Assembly (NCBI GenBank): GCA_958405195.1
Contig: CATYDM010000025.1
Location: 1-28,083 of the forward strand
Direction: 5' to 3'
Length of the DNA stretch: 28,083 nt
From: an uncultured Collinsella sp.
GTDB taxonomy: Bacteria > Actinomycetota > Coriobacteriia > Coriobacteriales > Coriobacteriaceae
Part shown: positions 15,657 to 23,412 of the stretch, in pieces
How the letters are laid out: the number at the start of each line of letters is the position of its first letter
Position numbering within the stretch: position 1 is the first letter of the stretch
Made by a program: the position numbers and the translations under genes
Notes under the pieces: generated by a model
Told to the model about the DNA's origin: nothing
The model's database searches: none
What the model saw: only the letters and a program-made list of their open reading frames with translations

Positions 15657-16012
15657 CCGCGGTCTCGTCCTACATCGCTTACGCGCGGGCACTCAACAGG
15701 CTGGGTTGGACGCCGGCCGAGTTTGTGGTGGCGGAGTCGTTTGTCGTGCGCCTGCGCGGCATGCTGGGACGGCGTCCGGTTGCCGCCAACGGCCTGCCGC
15801 TCGTCATGGCGTTTCCACGCTGCTCTTCGGTCCATACGTGTTTTATGGCCTATCCCATCGACATCGCCTTCATCGATGCACGCGGCAATATCCTCGCGCG
15901 CTACGAAAACGTATGTCCCTGGTGTATGTGCTCCTGCCCCGGCGCCTGGGCGGTATTGGAACGCCCTTCAATCCTCGCTACACCTCCCGCCCTCCAACAA
16001 GTGCCGGCGTAA
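15653..16012 (+). CDS. DUF192-family protein
   Basis: 119 residues with the DUF192 pattern: RLRGMLGR (about 31-38), LPLVMAFPRCSSVHTCFMAYPIDIAFID (in two parts, about 46-73) and the C-terminal NVCPWCMCSCPGAWAVLE with four cysteines. The biochemical function of DUF192 is not known to me; members are often encoded at the end of pilus or secretion clusters and are usually small secreted or periplasmic proteins. The start GTG overlaps the previous stop by four bases with GGGGGTGG upstream, so it is the last gene of the tad operon. The cluster CPWCMCSC is richer in Cys than I would expect for the family. No clear terminator follows. Confidence 0.8.
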   Translation: MTAVSSYIAYARALNRLGWTPAEFVVAESFVVRLRGMLGRRPVAANGLPLVMAFPRCSSVHTCFMAYPIDIAFIDARGNILARYENVCPWCMCSCPGAWAVLERPSILATPPALQQVPA

Positions 16013-16031
16013 GAGATTGGCGACAGCGGAC

Positions 16032-16057
16032 TTTCGTCATACGAAATTGGGTAAGAT
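16032..16057 (+). promoter_or_regulatory. Operator palindrome and -10 box of the toxin-antitoxin-like pair
   Basis: TTTCGT CAT ACGAAA (16032-16046) is a perfect 6-bp inverted repeat with a 3-base centre, lying just upstream of a TAAGAT -10 box (16052-16057). A strong GGAGGAG binding site follows at 16058-16064. This spacing is what an autoregulated toxin-antitoxin operon would show, with the ribbon-helix-helix antitoxin as the expected binder. Confidence 0.55.
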
Positions 16058-16071
16058 GGAGGAGAAGATGC

Positions 16072-16337
16072 ATGGATGTTGAGATCCATCCCAACGCTAA
16101 AAAGCACCTGACGGAAAGCAGGTACTAGGTGCCTGGTTCGCGGTTACTGAGTGCATTCGCCGCGAGTCGGAGGACGAGCCGCCGAGATGGCTTGCCATTG
16201 GATGGCTTCCAGATGGTCGAAGTGTGGAACTTGTTGCGGTCGAACTAATTCGTGGATGGCTCATTATTCATGCCCTGTCTCCGGTTCAGAAGAAATTCTG
16301 GCAAGAGATCGAGCGAGCTCGGCAGAGGGGTCGATGA
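16072..16337 (+). pseudogene. Frameshifted small toxin-like gene
   Basis: The reading frame starts at ATG 16072 after GGAGGAG (MDVEIHPNAKKHLTES) and stops at 16128. The frame one base back is open from 16101 to the TGA at 16335 and continues naturally as QVLGAWFAVTECIRRES and then a compact C terminus ending in ERARQRGR. Joining them at about 16118 with one added base gives an intact protein of about 88 residues, so the gene looks broken by a one-base deletion. The small size, the KKH near the N terminus and the antitoxin-like gene overlapping it as ATGA suggest the toxin half of a toxin-antitoxin module. The family assignment is weak. A sequencing error is possible. Confidence 0.65.
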
Positions 16338-16621
16338 TGAGCAAGACGTATACGGCCGCTAATGGTCAGGTTGTAACGGATGAAATGATTGACGCGTGGT
16401 GCGAGTCGTACGAGCGCGGAGAGTTACCGGATGGCGAACACACCGTTGGTGGGATCGTGCATGGACGGCCCCCGCTCTCAGGTGAGGGGACGGCAACGCT
16501 GTCGGTCAAGATTCCTCTGGGAATGAAGGAGGCCATTCGTCGACGGGCGGCTGCCGAGGGGATGACGCCAAGTGAGTTTGCCCGTGCGGCTCTGAGCGAA
16601 AAACTTCTTGCTGCCGACTGA
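16337..16621 (+). CDS. Antitoxin-like ribbon-helix-helix protein
   Basis: 94 residues. The N-terminal half is acidic (MIDAWCESYERGELPDGEHT) and would be the toxin-binding part. The C-terminal part SVKIPLGMKEAIRRRAAAEG followed by MTPSEFARAALSEKL has the strand-helix-helix pattern of CopG/Arc-like DNA-binding antitoxins. ATG 16337 is preferred because GAGGGG (16325-16330) lies 6 bases upstream; ATG 16334 directly overlaps the toxin-like stop codon. It is intact whereas the upstream partner is frameshifted, so it may survive as an orphan repressor acting on the palindrome at 16032. Confidence 0.75.
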   Translation: MSKTYTAANGQVVTDEMIDAWCESYERGELPDGEHTVGGIVHGRPPLSGEGTATLSVKIPLGMKEAIRRRAAAEGMTPSEFARAALSEKLLAAD

Positions 16622-16684
16622 TGCCTCTGACGTGCCGATTTATAGAACCGAGGCTGTGCTCAAAAACTTTTTTAAAATTCTCGG

Positions 16685-16712
16685 TTGACCGGAACGCGTC
16701 CTTGGTTATACT
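16685..16712 (+). promoter_or_regulatory. Promoter of tRNA-Phe
   Basis: TTGACC (16685-16690) and TATACT (16707-16712) with a 16-bp spacer form a good sigma-70-type promoter 32 bases before the tRNA. Confidence 0.75.
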
Positions 16713-16744
16713 AATCAAGCCTTGAAACAAGGCACACCTCAAAT

Positions 16745-16799
<55 letters not shown>

Positions 16800-16817
<18 letters not shown>

Positions 16818-17048
16818 CCTTGAATTGACTAGGACCTCTGCAAAGGGGTCCTTTTCTTTTATACAGCCCCCACATGGAATCGAACCCCGTGAGGGCGTGG
16901 AGCTGAGTAAACGCGTAAGCGTTTGCCAGCGCAGCTCGCAAGGCGCGTAAGCGCCGCAGCGGTCCGTCCGCGCGGCGCGCGGACGCGATTCCCTTCCCCG
17001 CCACCTTGAATTGACTAGGACCTCTGCAAAGGGGTCCTTTTCTTTTAT
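16800..17048 (+). repeat. tRNA-tail duplication element at tRNA-Phe
   Basis: A 63-bp perfect direct repeat (16800-16862 and 16986-17048, offset 186) covers the 3' part of tRNA-Phe from the T-loop, the spacer and the terminator. The 123 bases between the copies start with an exact 13-nt inverted copy of the tRNA's own T-arm (16876-16888 against 16794-16806). Small hairpins follow: AAACGC/GCGTTT (16909-16924, loop GTAA), GGCGC/GCGCC (16932-16945, loop GTAA) and GTCCGCGC/GCGCGGAC (16966-16984, loop GGC). A second element with the same plan lies behind tRNA-Leu at 23089-23341. No coding frame inside is credible. Confidence 0.85.
16830..16861 (+). terminator. Intrinsic terminator of tRNA-Phe, first copy
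   Basis: AGGACC pairs with GGTCCT with a weaker inner part and is followed by TTTTCTTTT. An identical second copy lies at 17016-17047 as part of the direct repeat. Confidence 0.85.
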
Positions 17049-17060
17049 CGAGGACTCTGC

Positions 17061-17291
17061 GGAAATTGCGTCCCGGAATTTGGCTTCAGAGTGGGATGCG
17101 TTTTCCGCTTTGAGGCCGCTTGGGAAAGCGCGACCCGGAATCCGGCGTCAGAATGGGATGTGCTTTCCTTTTGCGGTCTTTGGCGGAAACTGCGTCCCAG
17201 ATCCCGCGCTCAGAACGGGATGCATTTTCCGGTTGAGGCCTCGAACGGAAAATGCATCCCAGTCTTTTGCGAAAAACGGGACGTGCTTTCC
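17061..17291. repeat. Array of four palindromes with exact 62-bp period
   Basis: Four units start at 17061, 17123, 17185 and 17247, 62 bases apart each time. Each unit is a 45-46 nt imperfect palindrome with left arm GGAAA..GCGTCCC and right arm GGGATG.G.TTTCC; the best is unit 4's left arm GGAAAATGCATCCC with unit 3's right arm GGGATGCATTTTCC. The 18-base hairpin interiors share the pattern GGAAT..GGC.TCAGA in the first two units and partly in the third. The 16-base connectors also resemble each other (TTGAGGCC). Since 62 is not a multiple of 3 and the frames break, the array is not coding. Confidence 0.85.
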
Positions 17292-17378
17292 GGTGCCTGC
17301 CTCCGGCGCGCGTACACGCCTCATCGCGCCATCTCGGGCCCGCCCGCTCAGACATTCCTCCCGCTTTTGCGCCACTTT

Positions 17379-17418
17379 ACAGACCGTTCGGTCGTCTGTC
17401 CGCACGCGCGGGTATACT
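17379..17418 (+). promoter_or_regulatory. Palindromic operator and -10 box upstream of the GH5-like gene
   Basis: GACCGTTCGGTC (17382-17393) is a perfect palindrome around TT, extended by ACAGAC/GTCTGT to 21 bp (17379-17399). It resembles operators of TetR-family repressors. TATACT (17413-17418) is a good -10 box and the palindrome would cover the -35 position, fitting repression. A 7-bp hairpin TGCAGGC/GCCTGCA (17448-17464) lies in the leader before the ribosome binding site. The regulator is not in the window. Confidence 0.5.
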
Positions 17419-17483
17419 CAAAACGATACTTTTCCTATGCAATACGATGCAGGCTCGGCCTGCACGATCCGAAGGGGGCAGTG

Positions 17484-18545
17484 ATGGAGAGGATACTCGG
17501 CGTTAATCTCTCTGGCTGGTTTATTCCCGAGCCTTGGGTGACCCCGTCGCTGTACGCGGCGACCGGTGCATCCAACGCGGCCGAGCTGCAGGAGGCCATG
17601 GGCACCGCCGCCTATAACGAGCGCATGCGCCGTCATTACGAGACGTTTGTGAGCGAGGACGATTTCCGTCGCATGGCGCAGATCGGTCTCAATGCCGTGC
17701 GTCTGCCGGTGCCCTGGTATGCCTTTGGCTCGCAGGAGTCCGATGCGTCCTACATCTCGGTTGTCGACTACATCGACCGTGCAATTGAGTGGGCTGCCAA
17801 GTACGACATCCGCGTGCTGCTCGATCTGGCAACTGTGCCCGGTGGCCAGGGCGATTCCAACGATTCGCCCGCCACGCCAGAGGCTGTTGCCGAGTGGCAT
17901 TCGTCCACCAACGGTCGTCATGTCGCACTCGACGTGCTCGAGCGCTTGGCCGATCGCTACGGCGAGGCCGAGAGCCTGCTGGGTATTGAGCTGCTGGATA
18001 CGCCGCAGATGAGTGTCCGCAAGAGCCTCTTCACCATGACGGATGGCATTCCGGCGCACTACCTGCGCAACTTCTATCGCGACGCCTATGAGCTCGTCCG
18101 TTCGTATATGCCCGAGGATAAGATCGTCGTCTTCTCGTCGTCGGGGCATCCCAGCGAGTGGAAGCATTTTATGCGCGGCGCCAAGTACAAGAACGTCTAC
18201 ATGGACCTTCACCTGTACCATTACCGCGACGAGCATGCGCTCGACATCACGAGCCCCCGCGGGCTGACGACGGCGATTTCGCGTAACAAGCGCGAGCTTA
18301 AAGAAGCGATTTCGACTGGGTTCCCCGTGCTGGTGGGCGAATGGTCGGGCGCGGCGATCTTTGCCAACTCGTCGGTTACGCCCGAGGGCCGCAATGCCTA
18401 CGAGCGCGTGTTTATCGCCAATCAGCTGGCTTCGTTTGCGCCGGCTGCCGGTTGGTTCTTCCAAACGTGGAAGACCGAGAAGCGCATTGCAGCATGGGAC
18501 GCCCGCGCGGCGCTCGGTACGCTCGAGCGCGGCATGATTGAATAG
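17484..18545 (+). CDS. GH5-like glycoside hydrolase family protein, acid/base residue missing
   Basis: 353 residues with the fold signature of cellulase-like GH5 proteins close to exo-1,3-beta-glucanases: LGVNLSGWFIPEPWVTPSLY (4-23), GLNAVRLPVPWYAF (about 69-82), the substrate-site LHLYHY, and the nucleophile region VLVGEWSG with Glu286. The position that should read Leu-Asn-Glu-Pro with the acid/base Glu reads Leu-Asp-Thr-Pro (171-174), so the general acid is absent. No signal peptide is seen, which points to a cytoplasmic protein. It may be a non-catalytic sugar binder, a transglycosidase with altered chemistry, or work on a substrate not needing the acid. ATG 17484 follows GAAGGGGG; the open frame extends upstream through the palindrome array, but that part is rejected. 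The stop lies 6 bases before rsmI. Confidence 0.8.
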   Translation: MERILGVNLSGWFIPEPWVTPSLYAATGASNAAELQEAMGTAAYNERMRRHYETFVSEDDFRRMAQIGLNAVRLPVPWYAFGSQESDASYISVVDYIDRAIEWAAKYDIRVLLDLATVPGGQGDSNDSPATPEAVAEWHSSTNGRHVALDVLERLADRYGEAESLLGIELLDTPQMSVRKSLFTMTDGIPAHYLRNFYRDAYELVRSYMPEDKIVVFSSSGHPSEWKHFMRGAKYKNVYMDLHLYHYRDEHALDITSPRGLTTAISRNKRELKEAISTGFPVLVGEWSGAAIFANSSVTPEGRNAYERVFIANQLASFAPAAGWFFQTWKTEKRIAAWDARAALGTLERGMIE

Positions 18546-18551
18546 GTTGAT

Positions 18552-19430
18552 ATGACGCAAAACAGCGCCCATACGGGCAAACTCTATGTGGTCGGCACGC
18601 CCATCGGCAACCTGGGCGACCTGTCCCCGCGCGTTGGCGAGGCGTTTGCCGCCGCCGATGCCATCTGCTGCGAAGACACGCGTGTGACGTCAAAGCTGCT
18701 GATGCACCTGGGCATTTCCAAGCCGCTTGTCCGTTGCGACGAGAATGTGATCGCCAGCCGCGCCGCCGGCCTAGTCGACCGTCTGCTGGCGGGGGAGACC
18801 CTCGCCTTTGCCTCGGACGCCGGCATGCCGAGCGTGTCCGATCCCGGCCAGGCGCTGGTCGAGGCGGCACGTGAGGCCGATGTGCCCGTAGAAGTTATTC
18901 CCGGGCCCTCTGCTTGCGTCACGGCGCTCGTTTCGTCCGGCATTCCCTGCGAGCATTTTTTCTTTGAGGGCTTTTTGGGCCGAAAGCACGGCGACCGTGT
19001 GCGCCGTTTGCAGCGCCTTGCCGTGGTGCCCGGCGCGCTCATCTTCTACGAGTCTCCACATCGCATCGTGGCGACGCTCGAGGCCGTGGTGGAGGTCTTT
19101 CCCCAGCGTGAGGTTGCCGTCTGCCGCGAGCTCACCAAGCTGCACGAGGAAGTCTTGCGCGGGCCCGCTGCCCAGCTTGCCGAGGAGCTGCGTGCTCGCG
19201 GCGAGGTAAAGGGCGAGATTGCGCTGGTCATCGCGCCGCCGAGCGAGGATGAGGAGGCCGGTGCCGTGCCGGTTGGCGCCGCGGCAGCGGATCCCGACGA
19301 GGCCCTGCGCGAGGATATCCGCGCCGCGCTCGAGGAGGGGGAGCCCGCGTCTGCGGTGGCCAAGCGCCTGTCTCAGAAGTATTCGCGCCGCAAGCGCGAT
19401 GTCTATGCCATGGTGCTCGATATGCAATAG
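18552..19430 (+). CDS. rsmI: 16S rRNA (cytidine1402-2'-O)-methyltransferase RsmI
   Basis: SAM-dependent tetrapyrrole-methylase-fold enzyme that 2'-O-methylates C1402 in the decoding centre of 16S rRNA. The 292 residues carry VVGTPIGNLGDLSPR (13-27), AICCEDTRVT (about 36-45), FASDAGMPSVSDPG (about 84-97), VEVIPGPSA (about 110-118), the ELTKLHEE motif (about 195-202), and a C-terminal RsmI helix-turn-helix region ending KRDVYAMVLDMQ. Length and motifs are typical. The binding site before the ATG is weak (AGG), so it is probably co-translated with the GH5-like gene 6 bases upstream. About 70 bases follow before metG. Confidence 0.96.
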   Translation: MTQNSAHTGKLYVVGTPIGNLGDLSPRVGEAFAAADAICCEDTRVTSKLLMHLGISKPLVRCDENVIASRAAGLVDRLLAGETLAFASDAGMPSVSDPGQALVEAAREADVPVEVIPGPSACVTALVSSGIPCEHFFFEGFLGRKHGDRVRRLQRLAVVPGALIFYESPHRIVATLEAVVEVFPQREVAVCRELTKLHEEVLRGPAAQLAEELRARGEVKGEIALVIAPPSEDEEAGAVPVGAAAADPDEALREDIRAALEEGEPASAVAKRLSQKYSRRKRDVYAMVLDMQ

Positions 19431-19499
19431 ATGGAGGATATCCAGCCCTTGCGCTAGAATCATCCTCTGTATGCAACGTTTTTCTGGAGGACAAACCCC

Positions 19500-21101
<1,602 letters not shown>

Positions 21102-21140
21102 GACGCCGCGCGCCATATCGGCAATTTGCTGTTTAGATGT

Positions 21141-21172
21141 AAGGGCATGGCCGCAACGGTCCATGCCCTTTT
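21141..21172 (+). terminator. Intrinsic terminator of metG
   Basis: AAGGGCATGG pairs with CCATGCCCTT, the inner CCG with CGG, and the hairpin is followed by TTGCTTT. It ends the GH5-like, rsmI and metG run. Confidence 0.8.
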
Positions 21173-21208
21173 GCTTTACGATGCAGCCACCATGTTAAGG
21201 AGGCAACC

Positions 21209-22069
21209 ATGACAACTTCGCCTTTGGCAAACCCCACGGCAACTAGGGAGCTGCTAGAGGAGTTTGGCCTTGCGACCAAGCATCGCCTGGGCCAAAACTT
21301 CCTGATCGACAACCATGTGATCGAGCGTATCTGCGAGCTTGCCGAGCTTGCAGGCGATGAGCGTGTGCTCGAGGTTGGTCCGGGCGTTGGTACGCTCACG
21401 CTTGCGCTGCTGCAGGAGGCGGCGTGCGTCACGTCGATCGAAGCAGATCCTGAGCTCGAACCGGTGCTCGACGCCCACGCCGCCGACTATGCCAACTTCC
21501 GCTTTATCATGGGCGACGCGCTCAAGGTGACGCCGGAGCAGATTGAGCAAGCCGCCGGTGGCGAGCCCACGGTATTTGTCGCGAACTTGCCCTATAACGT
21601 GGCGGCGACGATCATTTTGCAATTTTTCCAGACGATGCCGGCGCTCAAGCGCGCCGTCGTCATGGTGCAAAAGGAGGTTGCCGATCGCATTGCCGCAGTG
21701 CCGGGTAACAAGACCTATGGCGGCTATACGGCAAAGCTCGGCCTGTATGCGCAGGTGACGGGTCGCTTTGAGGTGCCGCCGCGCTGCTTTATGCCGGCGC
21801 CGCACGTGGACTCGGCCGTCGTGCGTATCGACCGTGTTGACGGCGTGGTGCCCGAAGGACTCGATCGCGAATTTGTGGCCCGCGTGATTGATGCTGCATT
21901 TGCTCAGCGTCGCAAGACCATCCGCAATTCCATGAGCGCCAACGGCTTTGCCAAGGACGTGCTCGATGCCGCCTTTGAGGCTTGCGGTATCGCACCCACC
22001 ACGCGCGCCGAGACGCTTGATGTTGCCGACTTTGTCCGCCTGGCCCAGGAGCTAATCCATGACGCTTAA
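21209..22069 (+). CDS. rsmA: 16S rRNA (adenine1518/1519-N6)-dimethyltransferase RsmA
   Basis: Also called KsgA. It dimethylates two adjacent adenosines in helix 45 of 16S rRNA with SAM and acts as a quality check in 30S assembly. The 286 residues show RLGQNFLID (26-34), the SAM loop EVGPGVGTLT (55-64), the acidic contact SIEADPEL, the catalytic NLPYNVA (126-132), and the C-terminal RRKTIRNS. Length is normal. The ATG follows AAGGAGG with a 5-base gap. It overlaps the TatD-family gene by 11 bases, so the two are translated together. Confidence 0.97.
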   Translation: MTTSPLANPTATRELLEEFGLATKHRLGQNFLIDNHVIERICELAELAGDERVLEVGPGVGTLTLALLQEAACVTSIEADPELEPVLDAHAADYANFRFIMGDALKVTPEQIEQAAGGEPTVFVANLPYNVAATIILQFFQTMPALKRAVVMVQKEVADRIAAVPGNKTYGGYTAKLGLYAQVTGRFEVPPRCFMPAPHVDSAVVRIDRVDGVVPEGLDREFVARVIDAAFAQRRKTIRNSMSANGFAKDVLDAAFEACGIAPTTRAETLDVADFVRLAQELIHDA

Positions 22070-22976
22070 TGCCGAACGCGTGACGTTTACCAAGAAAAAG
22101 AAGACGGTTGCTTGTCCCGTGCCCTTGGCGCCGCTTGCCGACACGCATGCGCATCTGCTTTCGTTTTGGGGCAAAGAAGTGCCCGAGACGCTCGTGCGCG
22201 CCAAAGCCGCGGGCGTCGACCTGTTGGTGACGATGTTCGACCCCATCGCTGACAAACGCAGCGTGACGGACTATAGCGACTGGCTCGTGCGCGAAATTCT
22301 GCCGATGCAGGATATCCCTCAGATCAAGTATCTTGCCGGCGTGCATCCGTATGGTGCGCCGGACTATACCGACGACGTTCACGCGCAGGTCGTTGCCGCA
22401 CTCGATGACCCCTTATGCGCCGGTATTGGCGAAATCGGCCTGGACTACCATATGGACTATGACGACGATATCGCGCCGGCACCCCATAACGTGCAGATTG
22501 ACTGCATGGCGCGTCAGCTCGAGCTTGCCGTGTGCCGTAACGTGCCGGTGGAGCTGCATCTGCGCCACGAGGACACGGACCATGAGCGTACCTCGCACGT
22601 GGACGCCTACAACGTGCTTCGTGAGGTGGGCGTGCCCCAGGCCGGTTGTGTGCTGCACTGCTTTGGCGAGGACCGCGCCACGATGGAGCGCTTTGTGGAG
22701 CTGGGCTGCTATATCGCCTATGGTGGTGCGGCTACCTTTAAGCGCAACGACGACGTGCGCGAGGCATTCGCGGCAACCCCACTCGATCGAATTTTGTTCG
22801 AGACGGATTGCCCGTATATGGCTCCGGAGCCCATCCGCGGTCTTGAATGCGAGCCCGCAATGATCTCCATTACGGCAAACGCGCTGGTTAACGACCGTGT
22901 CGATCGCACAGGTGAGGATGCCGAAACAATCGCGCAAGCCGCTTGGGAAAATGCCTGCAAACTTTTTCAAAAATAG
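22059..22976 (+). CDS. TatD-family metal-dependent hydrolase
   Basis: Metal-dependent hydrolase of the TatD DNase family. 305 residues form the TIM barrel with metal ligands in ADTHAHL (27-33), GEIGLDYH with Glu125, ELHLRHED, VLHCFGED and ETDCPYMAP (Asp250). It has an unusually long N terminus: a basic stretch KKKK at about 12-15 precedes the first strand. The family cuts DNA or RNA 3' ends in the cytoplasm; the exact substrate here cannot be read. The ATG lies inside the end of rsmA and has no strong binding site, so coupling is expected. Pairing of rsmA with a tatD-like gene is common in Gram-positives. Confidence 0.9.
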   Translation: MTLNAERVTFTKKKKTVACPVPLAPLADTHAHLLSFWGKEVPETLVRAKAAGVDLLVTMFDPIADKRSVTDYSDWLVREILPMQDIPQIKYLAGVHPYGAPDYTDDVHAQVVAALDDPLCAGIGEIGLDYHMDYDDDIAPAPHNVQIDCMARQLELAVCRNVPVELHLRHEDTDHERTSHVDAYNVLREVGVPQAGCVLHCFGEDRATMERFVELGCYIAYGGAATFKRNDDVREAFAATPLDRILFETDCPYMAPEPIRGLECEPAMISITANALVNDRVDRTGEDAETIAQAAWENACKLFQK

Positions 22977-22979
22977 TTC

Positions 22980-23008
22980 TTGCGTTCGCGGTGGCGCTCC
23001 GTTATTCT
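22980..23008 (+). promoter_or_regulatory. Promoter of tRNA-Leu
   Basis: TTGCGT (22980-22985) and TATTCT (23003-23008) with a 17-bp spacer, 11 bases before the tRNA. Confidence 0.65.
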
Positions 23009-23019
23009 AATTCCTGCAC

Positions 23020-23106
23020 GCGGGCGTGGCGGAATTGGCAGACGCGTACGGTTCAGGTCCGTATGGGGGCAACCCCATGAAGGTTCAAGTCCTTTCGCCC
23101 GCACCA
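23020..23106 (+). tRNA. tRNA-Leu (CAG)
   Basis: Class II tRNA with acceptor stem GCGGGCG/CGCCCGC, anticodon stem TACGG/CCGTA with loop TTCAGGT (anticodon CAG), a long variable arm GGGGGCAACCCC, and T-arm GGTTCAAGTCC. The CCA end is encoded (23104-23106), unlike in tRNA-Phe. Its tail is duplicated downstream, see 23089-23341. Confidence 0.96.
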
Positions 23107-23341
23107 TTAAATGAAAGAGCTCCCAGCAATGGGAGCTTTTTTGTTATGGGCCCATCGCGGGGACTTGAACCTGCGAAGGAGCGAGCGCCAAGAAAACGCG
23201 GAGCGTTTTTAGCGAGCTGGCGAGGACGCCGGCAGGCGGCCGAAGCCGGTGCGAATCCGCGAAGCGGATACGCGGACGTCCTTTTGCCCGCACCATTGAT
23301 TGAAAGAGCTCCCAGCAATGGGAGCTTTTTTGTTATGGGCC
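23089..23341 (+). repeat. tRNA-tail duplication element at tRNA-Leu
   Basis: A 64-bp direct repeat with only a few differences (23089-23152 and 23278-23341, offset 189) covers the tRNA-Leu acceptor end, CCA, spacer and terminator. Between the copies lies an exact 12-nt inverted copy of the tRNA's own T-arm (23161-23172 against 23081-23092). Hairpins follow: AAAACGC/GCGTTTT (23193-23209, loop GGA), a GGC/GCC hairpin with CGAA loop (about 23237-23247) and ATCCGC/GCGGAT (23255-23269, loop GAA). The plan and size match the element behind tRNA-Phe, while stem sequences differ. No credible coding frame inside. Confidence 0.85.
23114..23142 (+). terminator. Intrinsic terminator of tRNA-Leu, first copy
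   Basis: AGCTCCCA pairs with TGGGAGCT around GCAA and is followed by a T-tract. An identical second copy follows at about 23303-23331. Confidence 0.9.
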
Positions 23342-23412
23342 TCTTGTTGATGTCACGTTGCTGCTTCGTGCGGGTATCCTAGTGCCAACGTGTGCCTATC
23401 AGAGGAGAGACC

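Noticed and set aside
16096..16110. Programmed -1 frameshift at TAAAAAG in the toxin-like gene
   Set aside because: The heptamer does not fit X XXY YYZ and no stimulating structure is evident; the protein pattern points to a break nearer 16118.
16863..17060. Link between the 186-bp tRNA-Phe offset and three times the 62-bp period
   Set aside because: The numbers agree (3 x 62), but sequences of the element and array do not resemble each other and the tRNA-Leu offset is 189; treated as coincidence.
17061..17291. CRISPR array reading of the 62-bp repeats
   Set aside because: Repeats are diverged palindromes, spacers partly resemble each other, only four units are present, and no cas genes are nearby.
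17091..17483. N-terminal extension of the GH5-like protein
   Set aside because: The open frame runs through the palindrome array and the promoter; the real binding site is just before 17484.
23026..23382. 118-codon frame over tRNA-Leu
   Set aside because: Covers the tRNA, its terminator and the repeat; not a plausible protein.
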